Part shown: one piece after another, positions 41,321-50,588 of the stretch
How positions within the stretch are numbered: position 1 is the stretch's first letter
Layout of the letters: every line of letters begins with the position of its first letter
Assembly (NCBI GenBank): GCA_022843745.1
Contig: JALHNB010000001.1
Coordinates: 276,019 to 340,018 of the forward strand
Source: Anaerolineae bacterium
GTDB taxonomy: Bacteria; Chloroflexota; Anaerolineae; Aggregatilineales; Phototrophicaceae
DNA: 64,000 bases
Direction of reading: 5' to 3'
The notes under the pieces: model-generated
What the model saw: the letters and a program-made list of their open reading frames with translations, nothing else
What the model was told of the DNA's origin: nothing
The model's database searches: none
Position numbers and translations under genes: made by a program

Positions 41321-42376
41321 TTACGACGTGCCTGCGGGTTTCAGGCTGCTGCAATCGGGCCGTCCGGTGACAACACCGACCTGAAATTCCCAGGTCGATT
41401 CAATCGGCATGTTGTGCCACATTTCTTCGCTCACATCGCAGGTGTAGGTGTTTTCGCCCTGACGCAGATCAACGCGATAATAATCTTCGCGCTGGCCTTC
41501 GCGTTCGCAGCCGACGCATGTGCCGGTTTGCGAGAGATTGGCGCTCGGCCATTCCGGTTCGTCGTCCAGGCTGGCTCCGCTGGCATTCACCGCACGCTCG
41601 AAAACCCAACGATTGATCGTGAAGTAGCATTTGTCATCATAAACAGGTTCATCGCGGTAGACCGTTTCGCATTCTCGACGCTCGCTAAATGTGCCGTCTC
41701 CGTTATCGATGCGTCGGGTCGAGCATTCTTCGCCATCCGGCACTTGTCGCGATGAGCGCTGTTCTTCGCGGCGTGTGATGCTGTATGCCCCGCCTGGAAC
41801 CGCATCGCACCAGGCACTTTCGGGTATCGCGCTGTACTGCTCGACATTGACCGTGCGTTCCCACGAATGACCTGAAACGTAGGCTGAAGCCTCTTTTTTC
41901 CAGAAAAGCGTCACCAGCACGCCGATAATGATGACCGCTACCACCGCGATAATGCCGTACATGACCCAGTTTGGGCCGGATTTCGCCGCCTTTGTAACGC
42001 CAGCACGCTCCATTTCCTTATCAAAACGCTCCTGCGAAAGATCACGTGAGCCGCTGGACTCGAACTTCTGACCTTCCTGAGCCGTTAAATCCGATAAGGT
42101 GCTGGCAGCCTCAGCGTTAGCCATGGGTGCGCCGCACTGCATACAAAATTCGGCGTTGGCGCTGTTGAGGGTGCTGCACGACGCACAAATTTTATCCTTG
42201 CCGATAAAAACATGATCTTCAACGGCGACTTTTTCGTCGTCGGAGGGAAAATAACGTGCTTTGGGGTCTTGTGCCGCGCCGCAGTTGGGGCAAAAACGAT
42301 GGGTTTTGCCAAGTAATTTGGTCGTGCCGCAGTATTTACAATCCCACTGCATCTCGTAATGTTTTTCACTGCTCAT
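41321..42376 (-). CDS. Double zinc-ribbon, single-helix membrane protein
   Basis: A 351-residue protein. Two N-terminal zinc ribbons: WDCKYCGTTKLLGKTHRFCP with NCG, and CASCSTLNSANAEFCMQCG. Then a charged linker, one membrane helix (about 134-160: VMYGIIAVVAVIIIGVLVTL), and a C-terminal domain (about 170-345) with repeated Cys (WCDAVPGGAY, CETVYRDEPVYDDKCY, CVGCEREG), probably on the other side of the membrane with disulfides. No family recognised for the C-terminal domain. Upstream gene of the HEAT protein. Confidence 0.75.
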   Translation of the reverse strand: MSSEKHYEMQWDCKYCGTTKLLGKTHRFCPNCGAAQDPKARYFPSDDEKVAVEDHVFIGKDKICASCSTLNSANAEFCMQCGAPMANAEAASTLSDLTAQEGQKFESSGSRDLSQERFDKEMERAGVTKAAKSGPNWVMYGIIAVVAVIIIGVLVTLFWKKEASAYVSGHSWERTVNVEQYSAIPESAWCDAVPGGAYSITRREEQRSSRQVPDGEECSTRRIDNGDGTFSERRECETVYRDEPVYDDKCYFTINRWVFERAVNASGASLDDEPEWPSANLSQTGTCVGCEREGQREDYYRVDLRQGENTYTCDVSEEMWHNMPIESTWEFQVGVVTGRPDCSSLKPAGTS

Positions 42377-42519
42377 ATAACCCGTGAATCCTTTGTAATG
42401 ACATCAAAGTCTTGAATCTATTATAGGCGCTGCATGACTTTACGCATGAATTAAGATAACGATTTGATAGCGATTTATGTCATAAAACTCTAGCAGATAA
42501 AGCCCCGCCAGATAAAGCG

Positions 42520-44379
42520 CTACCACGAATTGACTTTAAACCGGAGCAGCGGCAGCAGGATGTCGCCATCGACTCCCGGCGCGGCGATGCGCGTATTATC
42601 CCACCACTGGTAAACAGCTATTTTGACGCGAAATGTATCCCCATTCGGGTTATACGGCATGGTTAATTCGCGCTCCTCGATATAGTAGCGCCCCGGTGTC
42701 CATTGGCTGGTCGCCTGGGGGGGTATATCGGGCGGATATTCCAGGCTGACGGTTTGCGGTGGGCCGTCGAACTGCGCGACGACTTCATTGCGCCTTCCGG
42801 TGATAAACGTGACAAGGCTGTAATCAAATTCTGGCGGACGATCAACCGACCACCAGAAGCGCAGCCGCACCGATTCACCTTCGTGACGGACGGCTAACGG
42901 CCCGGTTTGATAGCGATAGCCGCTGCTGTCGAGCAGGTCAACACCGTGAAAGCGCATCCCATTTTCGAACAAAATACCTTCTGTGTCCGGTGGCGCTTCG
43001 TAGAGACGAAAGAAAAAATAGGCCGGGCCGTAAAAATTTCGCGCGATTCGATTCTCGCTGACTGCCTGAACTGTATCGGTGTCGCGATTTTCTTCGTCGG
43101 TGATATACCAGACACGGCGATAGCCTGCCGGGTTATCCACAAAATTTAAGCCGCCGGGCAAATAAAGGCGTGTCGCATAGTCCCACTCGTATTCAGCGGC
43201 GTTGCAGCAGTTCGGATCAATCACCAGCACATCACCGGACTGCATATTGGTTTGCAGCCATTTAAAAGTCGCCAGCAGAGGCCGCCAGTAGCCGGGATAA
43301 TATTCCAGCCGGAACGGATATAGCATCAGGCCGATCAGCACAAATGCTGCCACGAGAACCGCGCCGCGCCGCAAATAACTTAAACCCCAGCCGATCCACA
43401 ATGCCAGACCGAGCATGAGCGCCATCGAATAATGCTGCTGGAAAAATTTGAGAATCGGATTGAGCAGATAGAGAAGGACGGGCAAAATAAATGCCCAGGT
43501 GAAAAGCGCGATAATCGTCACATTTGCTGAACGCCAGCGCCACAAAATGAGCGCCGTCGCCAGAATGAACAGAACAGCCCAGATGATTACCGGGTAATCG
43601 ACGTAACGGAAAACGGTGTACTGTGAAAAAAAGGTCGTAAATGCCTCGACAAAGGACTGTCCGGCGGGCGCGGCTTCGACTCGCTCAACCACACGCGAAA
43701 TCTTGTCGATAATCATCGGCGCGGCCACGATCAGCGCAATTACCCCTGGCAGCCACCAGTGCCAGATCGCACGGCGATAAACGACTAATGTGTAAATGCC
43801 GAGCATGACGAAACCGATCACGCCGGGGAGATAGGTGTAAAAAATCGCTGCCAGACACAACCCCAGCGGCAGCGCCCGCCGCAGTGATGGCCTGGTGAAA
43901 TAGCGCAGAGTCGCCCAAAACGCCAGAATCAGCAGCGTTATCATCAGCATGTAGGCGCGGACTTCGGTGCTGATGCGCAGGCTGTAGCCCAACGCGCCGA
44001 AAACCAGCAGCACGATCAGCGCCGTTCGCTCATCACGCAGCCGCCGAGTCACGCGGTAGAGCGCCGCCGCGCCGATCAAAAAAATCAGCACCGAGGACAG
44101 CCGCAGCGCATACGGTTCGATCCCGACCAGTTCTTTCCAGCCACCCAAAAACAGATAATGCAGCGGTGTCCAATCGTAAGGTGTCCAGCGAACGATCTGT
44201 TCCGGCGTGCCGAAGGTCTGCCAGATCGTCCACACCTCATCAATGTGCATTTCCAGCCCATACAGACGCACGATCCGGCTTGCTGCGAGGATGAGCAGGA
44301 TGAGCGTGGGCAGGAATAGACGAAAGAACTGAGGGCTGATGACTGAGGGCTGAGTTAAAAATCTGACCGATTTGTTCAA
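42520..44379 (-). CDS. GT39/PMT-type polytopic glycosyltransferase
   Basis: A 619-residue protein with about ten membrane helices in the first 400 residues and a soluble C-terminal domain (about 400-619). The first loop has GLEMHIDEVWTIWQTFG, the acidic motif of GT39/ArnT-like GT-C enzymes, followed by DWTPLHYLFLGGWKELVG. It likely moves a sugar from a polyprenyl-phosphate donor to an acceptor outside the membrane. The start is a TTG at 44379 with a weak ribosome site. The next about 15 codons (LTQPSVISPQ) are encoded by a heptamer repeat, so the true N-terminus is uncertain. Confidence 0.87.
   Translation of the reverse strand: MNKSVRFLTQPSVISPQFFRLFLPTLILLILAASRIVRLYGLEMHIDEVWTIWQTFGTPEQIVRWTPYDWTPLHYLFLGGWKELVGIEPYALRLSSVLIFLIGAAALYRVTRRLRDERTALIVLLVFGALGYSLRISTEVRAYMLMITLLILAFWATLRYFTRPSLRRALPLGLCLAAIFYTYLPGVIGFVMLGIYTLVVYRRAIWHWWLPGVIALIVAAPMIIDKISRVVERVEAAPAGQSFVEAFTTFFSQYTVFRYVDYPVIIWAVLFILATALILWRWRSANVTIIALFTWAFILPVLLYLLNPILKFFQQHYSMALMLGLALWIGWGLSYLRRGAVLVAAFVLIGLMLYPFRLEYYPGYWRPLLATFKWLQTNMQSGDVLVIDPNCCNAAEYEWDYATRLYLPGGLNFVDNPAGYRRVWYITDEENRDTDTVQAVSENRIARNFYGPAYFFFRLYEAPPDTEGILFENGMRFHGVDLLDSSGYRYQTGPLAVRHEGESVRLRFWWSVDRPPEFDYSLVTFITGRRNEVVAQFDGPPQTVSLEYPPDIPPQATSQWTPGRYYIEERELTMPYNPNGDTFRVKIAVYQWWDNTRIAAPGVDGDILLPLLRFKVNSW
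44327..44354. repeat. Four heptamers at the 5' end of the GT39 gene
   Basis: AACTGAG, GGCTGAT, GACTGAG, GGCTGAG, contiguous. On the coding strand they are translated as QPSVISPQ. Same family as 2666-2693, which gives PSVLSPQ in another gene. Confidence 0.85.
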
Positions 44380-44516
44380 TTTGTTATCTCGCTGGGTAAA
44401 CGCTGTCGATTATACACTCACGCCAGAAAGGTAAGAGAGGTCATGTCCGTTCGGCAATAGACTCGCGCAAATTTTGGCGTTATACTGCTCTCGCTGATGA
44501 CACGGCGAGGGAATTA

Positions 44517-45563
44517 ATGACCGAAATCATGCAGTTTGTCCCCATTTTAATCGTGGGTTTTGCGCTGTCGTTAGGCTTGACTCCAGTGTCACGCCAGATC
44601 GCGATGCGCCTGGGCGTGGTCGATAAACCTAACCATCGAAAAATTCATAAAGATCACAAGCCGCTGATGGGCGGGTTAGCGATTTATATCGGGTTAGCGT
44701 TGGCATTGGTGCTGTTTAGCCCGCCGCGTCATTTGCGTGAACTTGGTGGTATGCTGGCAGGGGCGACATTTTTAGCGCTGGTTGGCCTCATTGATGATCG
44801 CTATGAATTGGGGGCGCGTACCAAATATGCTGCACAGATTATCGCCGCCTTGGGCGTAGCGGCTTCCGGCATCTATATCCATTTCACGAACACGCTCTGG
44901 TTGGATATACCGATTACCGTATTCTGGATCGCCTCGATCACCAACGCGCTCAATTACCTGGACAATATGGATGGCCTGAGCGCGGGAACAACCGCTATCG
45001 CCTCCTTCTTTTTCATGGTTATTGCGATCTCACAAGGGTTGATACTGGTGAGCTTGCTGGCGGCAGCCATGTTGGGGAGTGCGCTGGGATTTCTGGTCTA
45101 CAACTTTAATCCGGCCAGCACATTTATGGGTGATATGGGGACGCTGCCTCTGGGATTTATCCTGTCGGTATTGGCGATCAAACTCCAATTTGACCAGCCT
45201 TTTTCCCTATTTTGGATCGTTCCCGTTTTTGTGTTGGCGTTGCCTGTCTTTGATGTTAATCTGGTCACATTCACGCGCATTTTTGAAGGCCGTTCGCCTG
45301 CGCAGGCTGGCAAAGATCACACCTCGCACCGCTTCATGAGCGCGGGTTTTAGTCAGCGACAGACCTTGCTGATTTTGTACAGTGGAAGCGGCCTGTTCGG
45401 GATCATCGCGCTGTTGGTGAGCGCCGCGCCGCCGGATATTGCACTTCGTTTAGGCATCTTTGGTGTATTATTAATGGGTGGGCTGGTTGTATTGATGGTT
45501 TGGATTCGCCAGCACTTTCAGCAGCCGCCCGTTGCCGAAAAATCACTAACAACGAAGAATTGA
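44517..45563 (+). CDS. WecA/MraY-like polyprenyl-phosphate sugar-1-phosphate transferase
   Basis: A 348-residue polytopic protein (about ten helices). Motifs: DKPNHRKIHKDHKPLMGGLA in the first cytoplasmic loop, GLIDDRYELGARTK (Asp93-Asp94, Mg binding), NALNYLDNMDGLSAGT, NFNPASTFMGDMGTLPLGF, and GKDHTSHRFM (HXH-type loop). It starts glycan synthesis by linking a sugar phosphate (probably GlcNAc-1-P) to undecaprenyl phosphate. The HTSHR loop favours the WecA/TagO group rather than MraY. First gene of the plus-strand glycan operon; ATG after GAGGGAATTA. Confidence 0.9.
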   Translation: MTEIMQFVPILIVGFALSLGLTPVSRQIAMRLGVVDKPNHRKIHKDHKPLMGGLAIYIGLALALVLFSPPRHLRELGGMLAGATFLALVGLIDDRYELGARTKYAAQIIAALGVAASGIYIHFTNTLWLDIPITVFWIASITNALNYLDNMDGLSAGTTAIASFFFMVIAISQGLILVSLLAAAMLGSALGFLVYNFNPASTFMGDMGTLPLGFILSVLAIKLQFDQPFSLFWIVPVFVLALPVFDVNLVTFTRIFEGRSPAQAGKDHTSHRFMSAGFSQRQTLLILYSGSGLFGIIALLVSAAPPDIALRLGIFGVLLMGGLVVLMVWIRQHFQQPPVAEKSLTTKN

Positions 45564-45572
45564 AAACCAGTT

Positions 45573-46508
45573 ATGACAGAAACCTATATCGTTACCGGAG
45601 GCGCGGGTTTTATCGGCTCGCATCTTGCAGCACGTCTCCTGAAGGACGGCTATCGTGTGCGGATTATTGATAACCTCTCAACAGGGAAGCGCGAAAATCT
45701 GGCGCATTTGAGTGGATATGAATTATATGATGTCAGCATAACCGACAGGGACGCGCTGACACCCATATTCGCGGGTGTGGATTATGTACTGCATCAGGCG
45801 GCGCTGCCTTCCGTCCCACGCAGTATCGCTAATCCTCTTGAAACGCATGAAAACTGCATCACAGGCACACTCAACGTCCTGCTGGCGGCGCGGGATGCAG
45901 GCGTAAAGCGCGTGGTTTATGCGGCCTCGTCGTCGGCTTATGGCGATATTGCTGGCGATTTTAAAGACGAAACGATGCCGCCACGTCCGATGTCGCCTTA
46001 CGGGGTTGCCAAACTCGCGGGTGAATATTATTGCCAGTGTTTTACGCAGGTCTATGGATTAGAAACTGTTGCGCTGCGTTATTTTAATGTTTTTGGCCCC
46101 CGTCAGGACCCGGCTTCCGTCTATGCAGCCGTGATCCCGCTATTTATCACGACGATGCTCAAAGGTGAGTCTCCGGTGATCTATGGGGATGGCCTGCAAT
46201 CGCGCGATTTCACGCACATTGATAATGTGGTGCATGGTAATCTTCTGGCGACCAAAGCGCCCAGCGCCGCAGGACAGGTGATGAATCTGGCGATGGGCGG
46301 GAATACCAATCTGCTGCAACTGGTCGAAAAAATTAACCGCCTGCTGGGTACGCAGATTGAGCCAGTTCTCGCGCCGGAGCGACCCGGTGACATCAAGCAT
46401 TCTCGCGCGTCGATTGAACGTGCAGGGGAGCTGCTCGGTTATGAACCCATCGTTGATTTTGATACCGGACTGGCGCACACGCTGCAATGGTATCAACAAC
46501 AGGGTTAA
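45573..46508 (+). CDS. NAD-dependent sugar-nucleotide epimerase (extended SDR, WbpP/GalE-like)
   Basis: A 311-residue extended short-chain dehydrogenase. NAD site GGAGFIG (9-15), then IDNLSTGKRENL, catalytic Ser119-121 region (AASSSAYGD) and YxxxK as Tyr143-Gly-Val-Ala-Lys147 (SPYGVAKLAGEYYCQ). NVFGPRQDPASVYAAVIPLF is typical of UDP-hexose/UDP-GlcNAc 4-epimerases. It likely makes the nucleotide sugar used by neighbouring transferases. Located nine bases after the WecA-like gene. Confidence 0.9.
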   Translation: MTETYIVTGGAGFIGSHLAARLLKDGYRVRIIDNLSTGKRENLAHLSGYELYDVSITDRDALTPIFAGVDYVLHQAALPSVPRSIANPLETHENCITGTLNVLLAARDAGVKRVVYAASSSAYGDIAGDFKDETMPPRPMSPYGVAKLAGEYYCQCFTQVYGLETVALRYFNVFGPRQDPASVYAAVIPLFITTMLKGESPVIYGDGLQSRDFTHIDNVVHGNLLATKAPSAAGQVMNLAMGGNTNLLQLVEKINRLLGTQIEPVLAPERPGDIKHSRASIERAGELLGYEPIVDFDTGLAHTLQWYQQQG

Positions 46509-46513
46509 ACCAT

Positions 46514-47650
46514 ATGAAAGTGATCCACGTTATTAAAATTACCAGCATCGCCGGGGCAGAAAATCATCTGCTGATGCTGGTGGCTGGCCTGCGGGCGCGG
46601 AATATTGACGCGGAAATTGTCATGCTGACCGAACCTGCCAAGCCAATGACGGAATTTGTCGCCGAAGCAAAACGGCGCGAAATCCCGATCAAAAGTCTGG
46701 TGATTCGGCGTTCGATTGATCCTGCGCTCATTAAGAATTTGCGTGATCTTTTTCGCGAGTCGAAGCCGGATATTGTCCACACGCACCTCCAACATGCCGA
46801 TTTACACGGCATTACAGCGGCGTGGTTGGCAAAAGTGCCTGTGGTTATCACCAGTCGTCACAATGACAATGCTTTTCGCCGTCGTCCTGTGATTAAGCAG
46901 TTGAACCAGCTTTTATGGCGGTTGGCGGATGCGGGGATTGCGATTTCAAAATCAATTGCGCGGTTTGCCGTCGAGGTCGAAGGCGCGCCCTCGGCTAAAG
47001 TCCACACGATCTATTACGGCCTGTCGTTCAACCCAAATCCTGCGGAGCGCGAATCCGCGCGGCAAGCCATCCGGCGTGAACTCAAAATCGAAAAAAATGA
47101 TGTGGTTGTGGGCATAGTCTGCCGTCTGGTGGAGCAAAAAGGCGTGGAATATGGTCTAAAGGCCTTCAGCCAAATTACCCGGAGTTTCCCATCGGCGCGG
47201 CTGGTCATTGCCGGGGATGGGCCGCTGCGTCGTTCACTGGAATCGCAGGCTGTCACGCTTGGCTTGCAGGGGCGCGTTCAATTTTTGGGCTGGCGTGGTG
47301 ATGTGCCGCACCTCATGGCAGCGCTCGATGTGCTGCTTGTACCGAGCCTGTGGGAAGGCTTTGGGCTGGTCATTCTGGAAGCGATGGCGCAGCGAGTTCC
47401 GACGATTGGCAGCAACGTGAGCGCGATCCCGGAAATTGTCGTTCATGGCGAAACCGGGTTGCTCGTCCCACCAGAAGATATTGACCGGTTGATCGAAGCG
47501 TTGACGCTGCTGATGAGCGATCATGGGCTGCGCCAGCATATGGGGTTGATGGCGGAAGATCGTTTAGAGGCAAATTTTAGCGAGTCGCGTATGGTCGATC
47601 AGACGGTGGCGCTGTATGATCGGCTGCTGGCGAATCGAAAGAGGTCATAA
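46514..47650 (+). CDS. Family 4 glycosyltransferase
   Basis: About 378 residues from ATG 46514 (MKVIHVIKITSIAGAENHLL), five bases after the epimerase stop; an earlier in-frame codon inside the epimerase is less likely. GT-B donor half with VVGIVCRLVEQKGVEYGLKA, FLGWRGDVPHLMAALDVLLV and PSLWEGFGLVILEAMAQRVP. N-terminal half resembles GT4 enzymes that add sugars to lipid-linked chains. Its stop overlaps the following membrane protein's start (TAATG). Confidence 0.92.
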   Translation: MKVIHVIKITSIAGAENHLLMLVAGLRARNIDAEIVMLTEPAKPMTEFVAEAKRREIPIKSLVIRRSIDPALIKNLRDLFRESKPDIVHTHLQHADLHGITAAWLAKVPVVITSRHNDNAFRRRPVIKQLNQLLWRLADAGIAISKSIARFAVEVEGAPSAKVHTIYYGLSFNPNPAERESARQAIRRELKIEKNDVVVGIVCRLVEQKGVEYGLKAFSQITRSFPSARLVIAGDGPLRRSLESQAVTLGLQGRVQFLGWRGDVPHLMAALDVLLVPSLWEGFGLVILEAMAQRVPTIGSNVSAIPEIVVHGETGLLVPPEDIDRLIEALTLLMSDHGLRQHMGLMAEDRLEANFSESRMVDQTVALYDRLLANRKRS

Positions 47651-48117
47651 TGGCATCCATTGAAAATGCTCAGGCCGTAATCGACACGATTACCCAGGAT
47701 ATTAAGCGCGTGAATGGGCGTTCGGTGGGTATTTTTCTCAAAACCCTGGCGATTCTGCTGGTGACTTTATTAGTCGCGTTTATCATCACTGGCAATATTC
47801 GCCTCTACGTCGCAGTGACATTTCAGGATGATGCGCTGAATACGACAACTTCGATTTCCACTTCACTTCTCACGCTGGCGCTTATCGGGGTAGTCGCGCG
47901 TTGGACAGAACGGCGGCTGCACGGTTTTGCGCTTCTCAAACGTCTGTTTGGCCTTCTCACCCGTATGAACGGCCTGCAAAATCTCATCGACGCTGCCAAA
48001 AAAGGCGAGACGGATTCGCAGAATGCGCTGGACGAAGCTGCCCAAATAATGTGGCAATATTACGCCGAAATCGTTGACTCAGTCGGACTGCCCGCGCCAA
48101 GCTACCAGGAATCATAA
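47650..48117 (+). CDS. Small membrane protein between two glycosyltransferases, unknown
   Basis: A 155-residue protein with two clear membrane helices (FLKTLAILLVTLLVAFIITG and LLTLALIGVVARWT) and an amphipathic C-terminal cytoplasmic tail (about 95-155). Start and stop both overlap the neighbouring glycosyltransferases (TAATG), so it is part of the operon and probably made in fixed ratio with them. No family recognised. It could be a membrane scaffold or accessory subunit of the transferases. Confidence 0.75.
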   Translation: MASIENAQAVIDTITQDIKRVNGRSVGIFLKTLAILLVTLLVAFIITGNIRLYVAVTFQDDALNTTTSISTSLLTLALIGVVARWTERRLHGFALLKRLFGLLTRMNGLQNLIDAAKKGETDSQNALDEAAQIMWQYYAEIVDSVGLPAPSYQES

Positions 48118-49250
48118 TGCCGCGACTGATCTATCTGGTGAATATCCCTCGGTTTTTCGTTTCGCATCGTTTGCCGTTGGCGCAGGCCGCGCAGGATGCC
48201 GGGTACGAGGTACATGTTGCGGCATCAGCGCTGGATCAGGAAAGTGTCGCAGCGATTGAAGCGGCTGGCTTCCCATTTCATGCTGTCGCCATCAGTCAGC
48301 ACGGCACGAACCCGATGAATGAAATCACCGCACTCCGCACGATTTATCAACTCTACCAGTCTTTAAAACCGGACATTGTTCACCAGATTACCGTCAAGCC
48401 AATTCTTTATGGCGGAATCGCGGCTCGGCTGCTGGGTGTGCCTGCCGTTGTGAATGCTGTAACCGGATTGGGCTATGTGTTTACCGCGCGAAGCCTGAAA
48501 TGGTCGATGATCCGCACGGCGACAAAAATCGCCTACCGAGTCGCGCTGGAACATCCGAACACGCGCACGATTTTTCAGAATCCCGATGATCGTGAACGCT
48601 TTGCCCGCAGCAGGATGATCCGGCGTGAAAACACCGTTATTATCAAAGGGTCGGGCGTTGATATGGATCAGTTTCGTCCACAGCCGGAGAGCGACGGTGT
48701 GCCAGTCATCTTATTCGCGGGTCGGCTTTTGTGGCAGAAAGGTGTCGGGGAATTTGTCGAAGCAGCGCGGCGCTTCCAGGCAGTGGGAATCGCGGCACAT
48801 TTCGTGATCGTCGGTTACAGTGAGGCAAGCAGTCCTTCTGCCGTACCCGCCGACCAATTGGAAAGCTGGAATCGAAGTGGGCTGATCGAGTGGTGGGGAC
48901 GCTGCACGAATATGCCGGAAGTGTTCGCCCAATCGCACATCGTTTGTTTGCCGTCGTCCTATGGCGAAGGCATACCGAAAGTGCTGATCGAGGCGGCGGC
49001 TTGCGGACGCGCTATTGTGACAACCAACACGCCGGGCTGCCGCGAAATCACGCACGATGGTGAAAACGGCCTGCTCGTCCCGGCAAAAAATGATGATGCT
49101 TTATACGAGGCGCTCAAAAAATTGGTTGAAAACGCGGCTCTGCGGCAGCAAATGGGTACACGTGGCAGGCAGATCGCCGAAGCCGAATTCTCGCTGGAGC
49201 GCATTTGCGATCAAACGCTGGCCTTATATGCTCAACTGCTGCGGTCATAA
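48117..49250 (+). CDS. Family 4 glycosyltransferase
   Basis: A 377-residue GT-B enzyme. It starts MPRLIYLVNIPRFFVSHRLP, a pattern common in capsule/O-antigen GT4 transferases, and has PVILFAGRLLWQKGVGEFVE and PSSYGEGIPKVLIEAAACGR. The ATG overlaps the upstream stop (TAATG). Acts in the cytoplasm on lipid-linked glycan. Substrate unknown. Confidence 0.92.
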   Translation: MPRLIYLVNIPRFFVSHRLPLAQAAQDAGYEVHVAASALDQESVAAIEAAGFPFHAVAISQHGTNPMNEITALRTIYQLYQSLKPDIVHQITVKPILYGGIAARLLGVPAVVNAVTGLGYVFTARSLKWSMIRTATKIAYRVALEHPNTRTIFQNPDDRERFARSRMIRRENTVIIKGSGVDMDQFRPQPESDGVPVILFAGRLLWQKGVGEFVEAARRFQAVGIAAHFVIVGYSEASSPSAVPADQLESWNRSGLIEWWGRCTNMPEVFAQSHIVCLPSSYGEGIPKVLIEAAACGRAIVTTNTPGCREITHDGENGLLVPAKNDDALYEALKKLVENAALRQQMGTRGRQIAEAEFSLERICDQTLALYAQLLRS

Positions 49251-49252
49251 TC

Positions 49253-50425
49253 ATGGAAAAACCCCCGATTCGCATTGTCTATATTATCAGCCGCCTGAGC
49301 GTGGGCAGCCCCGCGATGCACGCTGCCCTGTTAACACAGCGTTTTGGCCCGCCAGGATATGAAAGCACGCTGATGTGCGGTGAAATTGAAGAAGATGGCG
49401 GCGATATGGCTTATTTCGCCGAGGCGCACCACATCAAGCCGGTTTATGTGCGCGGTATGGCAGGCTCTTTAAATCCCTTTTCGAATATCATGGTCATCTG
49501 GCGGCTTTATGATCTGCTGCGCCAGATCAGGCCGGATGTTGTCCACACGCACATGGCAAAAGCGGGTTTTGTCGGGCGGGTGGCGGCGTGGTTGGCAGGT
49601 GTTCCTGTGATCGTCCATACATTTCATGGCGTTGCTTTTAGCGAGCAGGATAACTCGATCAGTACGCGCCTGTTTATTTTGCTGGAACGAATCACCGCTT
49701 CAATATCGGATACGATCATCACGCTGACCCAAAGCCTGCGGCATGAATTAGCCGAAACGCATGGCATTGCACGTCAGGCACGGATGACGATTTTGCCGCT
49801 TGGACTCGATCTCGAAAGCTTTACCCATATCACCCGCAAGCAGGGCGATTTTCGCAAAGCGTGGAAAATTCCAGCAGACGTACCCTTGATCGGCATTGTC
49901 GGGCGGCTGGCCTCGATTAAAAATCATGATCTTTTTTTGCGGGCGGCGGCATTGGTGAAAGCTCAGGTGCCGAATGCTCACTTTGTTATCGTGGGCGATG
50001 GCGAAACGCGCGAGGATGTCGAAGCTCAGGTCAATGCGCTCAATCTGCGCGACTCGACCACGTTCACGGGCTGGCAGCGCGATCTGATTCCCCTCTACAG
50101 CGATCTGGATGTGCTGGTCAACAGCAGCAGCAGCGAAGGCACACCCACGCCGATTATCGAAGCGCTGGCGGCGGGCTGTCCGGTGGTGGCGACGGCTGTT
50201 GGCGGCGTGCCGGATATGCTCGATCACGGTCAGCTAGGCATGTTGGCGCTGCCGGGAAATCCCGTTTCGCTGGCGGATACGATTTTGCTGGCGCTCCGTA
50301 ATCCACCGGACGGCGCACATGCGCGTGAGATTATCCTCAACCGCTATTCGATTGACCGCCTGGTGCGCGATCTGGACAGCCTCTATCACGGCCTGCTGGC
50401 GCGAAAAGGCCGGGCGCAAAGATAG
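49253..50425 (+). CDS. Family 4 glycosyltransferase, last gene of the plus-strand glycan operon
   Basis: About 390 residues from ATG 49253 (MEKPPIRIVYIISRLSVGSP), two bases after the preceding stop. Acceptor half contains VVHTHMAKAGFVGRVAAWLA; donor half contains LIGIVGRLASIKNHDLFLRA, FTGWQRDLIPLYSDLDVLVN and EGTPTPIIEALAAGCPVV. Its TAG stop is followed at once by CGATCAGCCGTTAGCCGT, a reduced copy of the TCAGC repeat family. No flippase or polymerase gene follows. Confidence 0.92.
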   Translation: MEKPPIRIVYIISRLSVGSPAMHAALLTQRFGPPGYESTLMCGEIEEDGGDMAYFAEAHHIKPVYVRGMAGSLNPFSNIMVIWRLYDLLRQIRPDVVHTHMAKAGFVGRVAAWLAGVPVIVHTFHGVAFSEQDNSISTRLFILLERITASISDTIITLTQSLRHELAETHGIARQARMTILPLGLDLESFTHITRKQGDFRKAWKIPADVPLIGIVGRLASIKNHDLFLRAAALVKAQVPNAHFVIVGDGETREDVEAQVNALNLRDSTTFTGWQRDLIPLYSDLDVLVNSSSSEGTPTPIIEALAAGCPVVATAVGGVPDMLDHGQLGMLALPGNPVSLADTILLALRNPPDGAHAREIILNRYSIDRLVRDLDSLYHGLLARKGRAQR

Positions 50426-50442
50426 CGATCAGCCGTTAGCCG
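50423..50442. repeat. Reduced TCAGC-type repeat after the glycan operon
   Basis: TAGCGATCAGCCGTTAGCCG: begins with the stop codon of the last glycosyltransferase, as in elements B and C, but only one TCAGC unit remains and there is no inverted partner before the next gene at 50589. Confidence 0.5.
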
Positions 50443-50588
50443 TTGTGAACCTTTAATCTCCTCTTTTGAACTTTTGATTTTTACCAAAACTAACCGCAAA
50501 TCGCTCACTGCTAAAAGCAGAGATGAGACAAGCCTAATAATTCTGTTCCCTATTGCCGAAACAGGCATTGAAATCATAAGATGAGACT

